Assembly (NCBI GenBank): GCA_028751875.1
Contig: CM054165.1
Span: 27,632,823 to 27,696,822, forward strand
Reading direction: 5' to 3'
Length of the DNA: 64,000 bases
Origin: Rapana venosa
Taxonomy: Eukaryota; Mollusca; Gastropoda; Neogastropoda; Muricidae
Part shown: one piece after another, positions 26,101 through 38,600 of the stretch
How the letters are laid out: each line of letters opens with the position of its first letter
Numbering within the stretch: the stretch's first letter is position 1
The notes under the pieces: generated by a model
Seen by the model: the letters and a program-made list of their open reading frames with translations, nothing else
What the model was told of the DNA's origin: nothing
The model's database searches: none
Made by a program: the position numbers and the translations under genes

Positions 26101-26544
26101 ATTTCTGTACTTTCCTTTATCAAGTGAGTACATCAAAATTTCTTTTCCCCCCTTATCAAGTGAGGTGAGTGCATCGCAAGTTGAACATTTCTGTACTTTC
26201 CTTATCAAGTGAGTACATCAACATTTCTTTATTTTCCTTATCAAGTAAGTACATCACATGCTGGGCGTTTCTGTATTTTCCTTATCAAGTGAGTACATCA
26301 GCATTTCTTTATTTTCCTTATCAAGTGAGTACATCACATGTTGAACATTTCTGTATTTTCCTTATCAAGTGAGCACATCAGATGTAGAATATTTCTGTAT
26401 TTTCCTTTGTGTCCATGTCCGTGCATGCATGTGTGCATGTGCGTTTGTGTGAAGGGTGTGCGCGTTCATTTGTGTGCTTGTGAGAGCATGAGTGCAAGTG
26501 CATGTACACGTGTAAGCATGCATGTGCATACATGCCTATGAGAC

Positions 26545-26600
<56 letters not shown>

Positions 26601-28927
26601 TGTGTGCATGTGTGTGTGAGTGTGTGTGTGTATGTGTGTGTGTGTATGTGTGTGTGCATTCATGTACAAATAACTGGTGTCCTAGCACATATGTGATTTG
26701 TTGCTGTTGTTCAAAAATCACCGCAGACCCTGTACCATAATAGTCCACCAGGCAGCGTTCTCAAAATTCCTCTGAATCAGGATTTTTCCAAGTGATATGT
26801 ATGATTGTTACATGAGGATGATTTCTTAGAACGGTTATTTTTGACATGACAGGCTTTGGTTTGTCTCGTTTTTAAGAGTTACTCTTGTGTTGTTGTTTTT
26901 TCTTCTATGTGGTGACTGTCCATGTATCGTTTGTATGGTTGGTAAGGGCGTTGATGCAAAGAGCAACTAGTGTCTGTCGTCTTCATCTAAGGTGAATTTC
27001 AATCATTGTTTGTGTTATTCTGAGCATTGGCAGACTTGTTTCACCTCCTTCTGGTTCCTAGGATGCAATCTTAAGTTGTGAGTGAGTGAGCGGTTTGTTT
27101 GGGAATGAAATTAGGGATACTTTTTATGTACCTCTACTAGCTGATCTATCAAAGTAAGAAACTTGATACTTTGACTCTAACTCACTCAGTATATTTACTA
27201 ATTAGTTCTTAACATTTTTTACCCCCTAACTTGCAATAACTTTTTTTTTGGGGGGTGGGTGGGTGATTTTTTCCCCCTTAACCTTTACAAATAGCCAGGA
27301 TGTGGTGAATAGCAGGGGAGAGAATTGTCAGAGGCGAGTGAGTTCGTCTGAGTTTTCTGTTGTTTATTTATTAATTGTTTTACTTTTTTATTCTTTTATA
27401 TCAAGGATAATGGAATAAGCACTTATGTGCTTTTTACATCCAGTCCCCGTGTGTTTGCAGTTTTGTAAATTCTGTCATCTGTTCTCACCGGCACACAATG
27501 GCCTACTTTTACAAAAAGCAGAACAGGATTTAATGTGTGTGCAAGATGTTCTGCGTGCATTTGCACACGGGGCCTTGGTTTAAAGTCTCATCCGAAGGAC
27601 TTTTTGGGGAGAGTGGAGTCTGCACTGATGTTAACTCCAGAGGAAAATATCCCCTTGAGCGGGAATCGAACCCGGGTCGTCAGATTGCAAGCGCAATGTT
27701 CTAACCACTAGGCTATCCCATCTCCCGTTAACAAGATGACATCCCTGATGTGGCCTCTGTGGTCTGTGGGGGCTATAGGGGACATGATTGGGTTGGTGCG
27801 GATGCTGCCATGTTGTATGAGGAAAGAGGCAGTGTAAATAGATGCTCCAGCTGCTGTGACTGACAGATTATTTACTTCTGTTATTATTATTGTTGTTGTC
27901 TGGGCTTTATAACAGTTCTTGATTAAACCATTGACGCTAGGGGCAACAGCAAAGTGAGAGGCTGTATGACCAGTGGCTTTCCCACTCATGGAATTCCACT
28001 TTACAGCTTAGTCTTTAGTGGTCGACTATGACTCTCTGACTAGGAGGCTTGACTCACACAGTCCTTATGTGCTGCAGCCCTGGGGGCTGGTTGGCCTTTG
28101 GAGAACATCTCCAACGCTGACTGTCCTTATGACCACTTGGCCGAGAGAGTGGGGATGTACTGTGGGCAAGGCATCTCCACTATAATCAAATTTCTGCCCA
28201 GTTTCCAAAACAGCAGCTGCCTTGTCTGCTGTTTTGGAGGTCATCGTCGGACACGACGGACAAACATACATACATTGTTGTTGTTATACTTTGATTTTTT
28301 TGTGTTTCAGTTGTCTTTGTGCTGACGTTGTCGCTCATGTGGCAAAGAAAACGTGAGTATATATTGAGTTAGTTTGTGTTTTGGGGGGATAAAACTTTTT
28401 TTTTAAAGATTATTACTTTGTTTTTTTTTTATAGACTTACTTGTGAGAGAGAGAACAAGTGTGTTGGGGTTTTTAAAAATCGACTTTATTTTATTTATTT
28501 TTGTTTGTTTGAAAAAAAATGTTCTAATGTTTTTATTCGTAGTTTCAGAGTACAATTACTATTAGCAAATTAGTATTAGCAAATTAGTATTAGCAAGTTA
28601 CTATTAGCAAATTACAACACATACCCACACACCCACGCACTCACTCTTCAAGTAGCGCTTTCAGAAGAGTAGGCCATTTCATGTCAGTCGGAATAATTTA
28701 GAACTTTTTTTTAATGCCTGTACACCGGTGTCATGTTTGAACACCATCCCTGAAGTTGAAATGCAGGTGACTAAATGGTGGGGGGGGGGGGGGGGGGGGG
28801 GAACAATCACAATCTCAAAATCTCACCATCGGTAAACCTTGAAGCTCTTGCCAAGGAACAAACAAAACAAAATTTCCTGAGATGACGCGTTCTGGGTTTT
28901 TTTTTTTTTCTTTTCCTATTCATCATT

Positions 28928-28959
<32 letters not shown>

Positions 28960-31900
28960 TAATTCAGTATCTTCATCATTCTGCATATAAGTTTGTTTTG
29001 TTTTTTTCGGGGTTTTTTTCGCCATCGCACGACATTTCAGATATCTGGAATTCATCGAACAAGCGGGAGAGCTGAACGACCTGAAGCATTTCCCCCGACT
29101 GGTGGAGCGATGTCGTGACATTGGCTACAGCGTCACCAAGGTCGTCTTCCGCGGGTTACCACGCCCACGACAAACTGCAACGCATGCACGACTCGGCCAT
29201 TGCCCAGCGCACGGAGCTCAAGCTCTCGGTAATGGGTTTTCTTGTAGTTCTTTTTTTTTCTTTTGGTTTGTTTTTGGTTTGGATTTTTGTTGCTCAGCTT
29301 AGGGCTCGGAGGTTTACCAGTGGTGAGATTTGAGCATGTGTCCGTTTTTGCCCACCGTGAAGGTAGCTGCATTCTGACTTCGGGGATGTAGGATGGGGTA
29401 TGTGTTTGTATTTCTGTAACTCACTGAACGTGAATTACGGGATCTTTAATGTGCATATTTGATCTTCTGCGTGTTTTTATACGTGAAGGGGATTCAGGCA
29501 TTGGCAGGTCTGCACTTGAAGTTGACCTGGAAGATTGTAAAAATCCCCACCCTTAATTCACCTGACACCGCCGAGATTTGAACCCACGACTTCATGGGCC
29601 CGTGGGATTGAAGTGGAACAGTCTTAACCACTCGGCTGTAGCGTCCGTCAACATGTCATTTTGAAATGGTTTCAATGGAAGAGAGAGAGTGTGTGTGTGT
29701 GTGTGTGTGTGTGTACGAATTTAAAATCTATTAATGTTATTTGTGAATGGTGGCATTGTTGAAGGATTCGAACGCAAGCACTTTGACTTGTTTTCACAAA
29801 ATTTGAGGCCTATGCAAATTTTATTTGTCGTTGTTAATTGTTATCATTATATGTGTGTGCAGTATGAAAAAGAGGAACAAGAGCAAGCCTTGGTGGACTC
29901 TAAACTAAATGCCGATGCCAACCGTATGGAGCAAGGTATATTGTTGTTTTTGAGTGCACTCTGTCTCCTCATCTTCTTCTTCTTCTTTTTTTGTCATGTT
30001 TCTCCCAGGGGAGGTTTGACATTGATGAGCCTTCTCCATCTCTCTCCGTTTTGAGCTTCCTCCTTATTTATGCTGCCCCTTTCTCTAAGATCATCTGCAA
30101 TACAGGCAGCCCAGGTCTCGCTAGGTCTTCCCTTTGGTCTCTTTCCATCCACTACAAAGTTCATTGCTCTTTTTATGATGTGGTGGTCTGCTTTCCGTTG
30201 AACGTGCCCAAACCAGCGCAGTCTATTGCTACTAGCTACAGACTTCAGATCATCAACTTTGCACATTCTCCATAGTTCTTCATTCGTGATCCTGTCTTCC
30301 CATTTGATCTTTGTCATGTAGCATAGCATTCGGTTTTCACAGCTCTTCAACAAACGTTTGACGGTTTTTGTGGAAACCCTCATCTCCGAACCATACAGGA
30401 GAACAGGTCTGATGCAGGCCTTGTATATCAGACAGCGTCTCTCCAGTGGGATTTTCTGATTTCCGAGCAGACTTTCCAATTCTTTCCATTTCTTCTAAGC
30501 ACTCGCAATCCTGGTTCTGACAGCTAACTCAGATTTTACTCTGACTCCTCATCACACCTAGGAATCACTGTGAAATTGTAAGTAATTCACCGGATGATAA
30601 GTTTGCATGTAGGGCTGTTTTCAACTACCTGCCCACACAGACAGCCATACTCAGACATCAGAGGAGAACAAATGTATTATTTATTATTATTATTAATAAT
30701 TTTATATTTATTTATTCTTTTATATCGAGGATAATGGAATAAGCTGTCATGTGCTTTTTTTACATCTAGTCACCTGATTTATTTAATGTATATAGTGAAA
30801 TAATTCTACAAAATATTGAGAATCATGAGGGAATTAGTGTAGGTGGCCACAACATCAACAACCTGAGATATGCAGATGACACAGTCCTTATCGCCAACTC
30901 TGAAGAAAAACTGCAAAAGATTTTAACAACAGTAACAGACGAAAGCGAAAAGAAAGGATTACAGCTCAATGCAAAGAAGACAGAATGCATGGTGATCTCG
31001 AAAAAAGCTGTTATACCACAATGCAACATAGCCTGTAAAGGAGAGAGAATCAGACAAGTAAACACCTTTAAATACCTTGGTTGTACTATTGCCCCGGACA
31101 GCAAGTGTGACACAGAAATCAAGAAGAGAATCGGTCAATCTAAGGCAACTTTTAACAACATGAAATGCATTTTTACCAACAGTAAGATAAGCCTCAAGAC
31201 AAAGATCCATGTTTTGAGAGCCTACGTATGGTCCATTCTTCTGTACGGATGTGAGTGCTGGACCCTAGCCAAGGACACAGAACAGCGACTAGAAGCAGTG
31301 GAAATGTGGTTCATCCGGAGAATCATGAAAATCTCATGGACAAAAAGAAAAACAAATGCAGAAGTAATGGAAATGGCTGGGTACAAGAGATCCCTTCTCA
31401 ACACCATCAGAGAAAGACAGCTCAAATTTTTCGGCCATATAATCAGGGCTGACGGACTAGAGAAACTGTTATGGAGTGGCAAAATCTGTGGAAACAAGAG
31501 CAGAGGAAGACAACGCACAAAATTCACAGACAGCTTAAACAAATTCGCAACGAATAAAGAGGGCACCAACAATGAGCTCATGAGAGGGACCGAGAACAGG
31601 GAAGAATGGAGAGCCATGATCGTCGATGTCTGCAGGACCAGACCGGACACTTGAAGAAGAAGAAGAAGTCCCCATGTGTATGCGGCTTTGTAAATTGTGT
31701 CATCTATTCCCATAGGCACACAATGGCCTACTCTTTCAAAAAGCGGAACAGGATTTAACATGTGCGCAAGATGTTCTGCATGCGTTCGCACACGGGGCCT
31801 CGGTTTATAGTCTCATCCGAAGGATGGTTTATAGTTTCATCCAAAGTATAACATTGTCCAGATGACTAGAATTTCTGAACTTTTTCTTTCTTCTGGGAAG

Positions 31901-34900
31901 AGGGGGGGGGGGGGTGGCAGGCAGGAGTGGGAGAAACTATTGTTGTTTTTGTTGCGTGAGAGGTTAGGGTTTTCTTGGGGGGTGGGGGGGGGGGGGGGGG
32001 GAGTTATTACATTTTTGGGGTGTGTGGGGGGGTTGCAGTCCTTTTCCTACTTGTTATCCTGTGGGAAGGAAGTGGAGCTGTACCAAAAAACTTCTTCATT
32101 GTTTTTGTGTGTGTTGTTTTTGTTGTTGTTGGTTGTTGTTTTTTAGATCAGATTTCATTTGTTCCTGTCAGCAACTACGAAGTGATATCATCACATGCAT
32201 AGTCTCAGGGATACTGAATAGGGAATTTTTGTTTTCCTACGGCTTTTGTAATGGACATGAATAATTGAACGTGCATTATTTTCTCTCTCTCTCTCTCCCT
32301 CTCTCTCTCTCTCTCTGTGTTGCTTGTAGTTTTCTCTCCTTGCCTTGTTCTTCCTTTTTCCTCTGTTCTTGATGAAAAGAACTGGTGGCCAAGGTGACCG
32401 CCACCATGTTGTTAGAATTGAAGACTCAGGCCTTGTGTGTGTAATATGATCGTGATAGCCTATCATCTTTGGTGAGCCCGGGTTGACTCTACCTATATTT
32501 CTTCTTCTTCTTCGTCAAACGCTCAGACAGCAACTATTGTTGTCTGTTATATGAACGAAAATGTGTCACGCTGCCGTTAAGCGCCTGACAAGTCAGGCCC
32601 AGCGCATCCGACTTTGGCACAAGAGAGAATAGTTACCTTTTAAGTTCTTTCTGGAAAAAAGGCAGGAGAATGGACCAAGAAGGCAGAAAATAGACAAGAA
32701 GGAGGTGACAGGAAGAAAAGGAACAAGGCAGAAACAAAGAGAGTGATAGAAAAGAGGAAATTTCTAGCACAGAATTTCCAGAATGTGGGGATGCTATTTA
32801 TACTGATAGGCCCCCAGCATCCCCTCGGGGGGCCTATATTTCTGTTAACTCTTTATTTATTTTTATTTATTTATTTTATTTATTCTTTTATATCGAGGAT
32901 AATGGAATAAGCACTCATGTGCTTTTTTACATCTAATCCCCGTGTGTATGCGGTTTTGTAAATTTTGTCATCTGCTTCCACCGGCACACAATGGCCTACT
33001 CTTCCGAAAAGCAGAACAGGATTTAATGAGTGCGCAAGATGTTCTGCATGCATTCGAACACGGGGCCTCTTTTACCTTCTTAAGTTATATTCTTATGCGT
33101 TAACTAACTTGATGGGATAGAGATTGATGTCGATTTTTCTGAATATTACTGGGAACGCAAACGCAAGCGTCTGCTCGACGTCGAGAGGAAACCCTTCTCC
33201 AAAACTTCTTCACTGAGCACTCAAGACAGCAACTGTTGTTGTCTGTTCTGTGAGTGAAGATAAGGAAGAAGTCAAAACAAGTCAACCTCTTGTAGGAATA
33301 TCTCAGGAGAGCCTAGCTCTTTGCTGGGCACAGCGCCCTAAACTGCCAGCAACATGACCTTCATACAATCAAAATTCCTGCCAATTTCGTTTCTAATCTC
33401 ATGAAAATAAAAGCAGTGAAGCTGCCCTTAAGTCTTCCGTGTGTATTTCGCAAATGGCAGTGATTGGAGCGAATTTGCAGCAAATTTTGGAGAGAAAAAA
33501 AAATTGCAATTTTTTCCCAAGATGGACGTTATCTTCAAATCTGACATGTATGATCGTTTTTATGGCTTTCATGCTGAAAATATGATGCTGTGAGATGTGT
33601 GTCCAGGCTTAAATATTGATGTGAGCGATCCTTGTAGTGTGTGCACTTCTGACTTTGTTGATTGAAGTGAGAGTGATGACTTTGAAGACGATGAAGTTTG
33701 AGATGCAAATTGAATCTGAAATCTAAGTTGACATGTATCGCGATTGTCGACAAACAAAATGGTGATCGTCGGAATGTTTCATGTGTTCGTGCATCTTTAA
33801 TAAAAAATAGAAAGAAAACCAACAGTATGCAAAAAAATAGTTTTTTCTGTAATTGTTTCTAAATGTTTTACTTTTTATTTTATTGAAATCCATGCATGCA
33901 TTCCAAAGTTATTGCAACATAAACTCTGACACACACACACACAAACTGATCAATGACATTGTGTGTTTATGCATCATAATTCTAAAAGAAAACAAAAAAT
34001 AACAACACAGAATGGGAAACAGCAGTTTCTTTCTTTATTTCTGCATTTTGCTGTTTTTATTTCATCAAAATCCATTAACCCATTGTGGAGTTATTGCATG
34101 TTAAATACACCCACCCACTCAGAGGCCATCCACCTCCATTTTGCTTGCCCAGCAGAAAGTGATCAAATTATTTTGCTGAGTCCAGCAAAGAAAAGAAAGA
34201 AAAAAATAACAATAAAGTCAAGCTCTTTTAGAAATGTCAGTTTTCTTGTTCAGAAATTGTGGACTAGAAAAGAATTTTTTTCAGAATCACCCTTCACAAA
34301 TTATGGTTTACATTTACAGAGCAAAAGATGGAGAGAGAGGCACTGCAGAATCGTCACGAAATGGAGAAGTAGGTGGTGATGTTTGTGCTTGTGTTAGGAC
34401 AGTGTTTGTTGTTGTTGTTGTTACATGTTCCCCAGCCTCTAAGGGGGTCACCCAGAATGTGCGCTCTGTCTCACTCATCTCACCTGGGAATCTCTGTTGT
34501 GAGATTGAAAGTACACACTGGATGGGAAGTTCGTGTGCGTGACCGTTTTCAAGTACCTCGCCACAAAGGCAGCCATACCCCAAATTCTGAGGATTTATTT
34601 TTCCTTTGAAGGAGAGTACAAGTTGTTATGCTAATAAGTTGGTTGAAGACAATCTCAACATAACATTATAAAGCATAACAACATTTTGCTTTTTCACCAA
34701 ACTGTCCTGCGCCCTTCCTTCTTGAGAAGATGTATGATAGTGTGTGTGTGTGCGTGCGCGTGCACTTGTCTGTGTGTGTGTGTGGCTGTGTGTGTGTGTG
34801 TTTATTTTTTGTAAATTTTATTCTTTTATTTCGAGGATAATGGAATAAGCATTCATGCGCTTTTTTTCATCCAATCCCTGTGTGTATGCAGTTTTAAATT

Positions 34901-35650
34901 TTGTCATCCATTCCCACCGGCATACAATGGCCTACTCTTTTGAAAAGCGGAACGGGTTTTAACATGTGCGCAAGATGTTCTGCGTGCGATCGCACACAGG
35001 TCCTTCTTCTTCTTTGTCGAACGTTCAGACAGCAACTATTGTTGTCTGTTATATGAGAGAAAATGCGTCACGCTGCCGTTAAGCGCCTGACAAGTCAGGC
35101 CCAGCGCATCCAACTTCGGCACAAGAGAGAATAGTTACCTTTTAAGTTCTCTCTGGAAAAAAGGCAGGAGAATGGACCAAGAAGGCAGAAAATAGACAAG
35201 AAGGAGGTGACAGGAAGAAAAGGAACAAGGCAGAAACAAAGAGAGTGATAGAAAAGAGGAAAGCCCCTCGGGGAGGCACACAGGGCCTCAGTTTATTGTC
35301 TCATCTGAAAGACTTTTGGGGGTAGTGGAGTCGGCACTGAAGTTAACTCCCAGAGGAAAAATCCTCTCGAACGAGAATCGAACCCAGGTCAGCAGATCAC
35401 GAATACATCACTGTAACCACCAGGCTATCCCGTCCCCCACGTCATGTGTGTGTGTGTGAATGTGTGTGTGTGTGTGGTGTGTGTGTGTGTGTGTGTTGTG
35501 TGTGTGTTGAGTGTGTGTGTGTGTTGAGTGTGTGTGTGTGAATGTGTGTGTGTGTGTTGAGTGTGTGTGTGTGTTGAGTGTGTGTGTGTGTTGAGTGTGT
35601 GTGTGTGTTGAGTGTGTGTGTGTGTGTGTGTGTGTGAATGTGTGTGTGTG

Positions 35651-35683
<33 letters not shown>

Positions 35684-38600
35684 GAGTGTGTGTACATGTG
35701 TGTGTACATGTGTGTGTACATGTTTGTGTGTGTGTGTGTTGAGTGTGTGTGTTGAGTGTGTGTGTTTGTGTAAATGTGTGTGTGTGTGTTGAGTGTGTTT
35801 GTGTGTGTGATGTGTACACATATGAGGGAGAGAGAGAAAGTTTTAGTTATTTTATTTATGTTATTCTTTTATTTCAAGGATAATGGAATAAGCACTCATG
35901 TGCTTTTTTTTACATCCAGTCCCCATGTGTATGCAGTTTTGAAAATGTTGTCATCAGTGTGTGTGTGTGTGTGCACATCTATGATGTCTGACAAAGATGC
36001 AGATGTGAGTGGGGTTTGGGGGTAGTTTTTTTGTTGTTGGTTGATTGGTTATTGTTTTTTCTTTTGAGGGTGGAGTGGGGTGGGAGGGTGATAAGGTAGA
36101 TAGGGAGTTTTATGTATATCTCTATGCCATTAAATTTTTGGGGGGGGGGGGGGGGGGGGGGTGTTAGTCTACCACTTAAAAAAAAAAATTCAAAATGGAG
36201 TATGGGGCTCATGAGTTTTCTTCCTTTGCCTAGAAGGTTCAACTGCATGATAAGAGCTGTGTAGTTTAGTTTTCGAAGGCACTTTTTGTTGTAATGGGTT
36301 GTTGTTGTTTTTTTTAATGTACTAAACCCCAAAAAAGGATTTTCTTAAGCCCATTTTGCTGCCTTTGTTTGAAAGGTGTGCTTGCAAAGTGCGTAATTTT
36401 TGTGTTTGATAGTCAAGAAAATGTTATCTCTCCAGATTGAGAGATTGTTTTCTTTTCTTTTTTTCTTTTTTTGTACCTCACCTGGAGCTCTGAAGGTGAG
36501 ATTTTGCATATGTGACCGTTTTTAAGCCATCATTAAGGTAGCTGCATTCCAGCTGTGGGGATGATGTCTGAACATAACACTTGTATGTGGATGCATTTAA
36601 AAAAATTTGTCACCTCTTCCTACTGGCGTGAAATGACTTACTCTTTCAAAAAAGCGGAACAGGTTTATAATGTCCGCGCAAGTTTTTCTAAGTGCATTCA
36701 CATTACTTCGGTTTGTAGTCTCATCTAAAGGACTTTTGGAGGAGTGGAGTCAGTACTGATGTTAACTCCCAAGGGAAAATTCCCTGAAACAGGCGCCTCC
36801 ATGAAGGCTTGAACCTGGTCCGTCAGATCATGAGCTCTCTGCTCTAACCACTAGGTGATTGATATCTTTTTTAAATTTTGAAAATCCAAGAAGGAAATGA
36901 AAAATTTAAAAGCTCCAGAACTGCATGATAAACAGAGGCGCTTTGACATTATACAACCACCGTATTGATCGGTGTGTTATTAACATTATCCATTGACATC
37001 AGGGTGGGATAGTCTAGTGGCTAGAGTGGGGGACGGGATAGCCGAGTGGTCAGAACATTGCGCTCGCAATCTGACCACCTGGGTTCGATTCCCGTTCAAC
37101 GGGATATTTTCCTCTGGAGTTAACATCAGTGCAGACTCCACTCTCCCCAAAAGTCCTTTTGGATGAGACTATAAACCGAGGCCCGTGTGCGAATGCCACT
37201 ACGGAGGCGCCCGTGTTAGGCAATTTTAGCCTGGAGTTCACATCAGTACTGACTCCACTTCCCCACAAAACTCCTATTACTGTAAACCCAGACCCTGGGT
37301 TGAACCGCAATCAAAATTTGCTGTGCAAAACATCAAAAACTTGTTCCTCCTTTCAAAAGAGTAGGCCATTTCATGCCAGTAGGAACAAATGATATAATTT
37401 TTAAAAACCAATCCAATCCCATGCACACAGGTGTTGTGTTTAGACACCATTCCTGAAGTTGGAATGCGGCTACCTAAATGATTCGGGGAAGGTGGGGGGG
37501 GGGGAGGGGAGAAAAAAATGGTCGCATACACAAAAATCTCATCTTTTGTGAACAGCGGAGCTCTAGCCAAGGTACAAACAAACAAAAAGTCTATGGACAT
37601 ATGATTAGATAATGATGGTGATAGCGATGATGATAATAATGGTGATGGTAGTGATGATGATAATGATGGTGGTGATAATGATGGAGTTAATGATGGTGAT
37701 AGTAATGATGGTGATGATAGTGATGTTGATAATGGTGATGATGATAATGATAGTGATAATTGTGATGATAGTGATAATGCTGATTATAACGATGCAGATA
37801 ATGATGATGGACAATGATATTGATGAAGGAAATGATGGTGATAATGGAGATAATGATGATGACAATGATATTGATGGAGGAAATGGTGGTGATAATGGAG
37901 ATAATGATGATGACAATGATATTGATGGGGGATAATGATGGTGATAATGGAGACAATGATGGAGATAATGATGATGACAATGATATCGATGGAGGTAATG
38001 ATGGAGATAATTATGGAAATAATGATAATGATGGTGATGCTAATGATGATGATGAAGAAAATTATTAAGCTGTTAATGATGATGATGCTCATTAATTGAT
38101 TAAACCATTGACGCTGGGGGCAACAGCAAAGTGAGAGGCTGTATGACCAGTGGCTTTTCCACTCATGGAATTCCACTTTACAGCTAGTCTTTTAGTGATC
38201 GACTATGACTCTCTGACTAGGAGGCTTGACTTGCACAGTCCTTATGTGCTGCAGCCCTGGGGGCTGGTTGGCCTTTGGAGAACATCTCCAACGCTGACTG
38301 TCCTTATGCCCACTTGGCCGAGAGAGTGGGGATGTACTGTGGGCAAGGCATCTCCACTATAATCAAATTTCTGCCCAATTTCCGAAACAGCAGCTGCCGC
38401 TTCTGCTGTTTTGGAGGTCATCGTCGAAAACGACGGACTAACATACATACATGATAATGATGGTGGTGATGGTGATAATGATAGTGATAATTGTGCTGAT
38501 TATAACGATGCAGATAGTGATGATGACAATGATATTGATGGAGGTAATGATGGTGATAATGGAGATAATGATGATGACAATGATATTGATGGAGATAATG

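Noticed and set aside
25521..26405. CRISPR-like appearance of regularly spaced repeats (also 39892-41373 and 49562-50925)
   Set aside because: Spacers are themselves repeated and the repeats carry splice sites or are contiguous minisatellite units; the genome is eukaryotic.
28065..28271. 68-codon minus ORF as a host gene
   Set aside because: It recurs in three copies of element K, so it belongs to a repeat; kept only as a finding.
31222..31791. Minus-strand ORF of 189 codons
   Set aside because: Shadow of the LINE reverse-transcriptase frame on the + strand, whose YADD and LLYGCECWT motifs are decisive.
33121..33258. Open segment reading [20 protein letters not shown] then [12 protein letters not shown]
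   Set aside because: Its right part overlaps an element G head-like sequence, and no start or clean splice sites bound it; it also does not fit the phase between exons 10 and 11.
34234..34542. ORF of 102 codons spanning exon 11
   Set aside because: It reads exon 11 in the wrong frame and runs on into element I; the spliced phase fits [15 protein letters not shown] instead.
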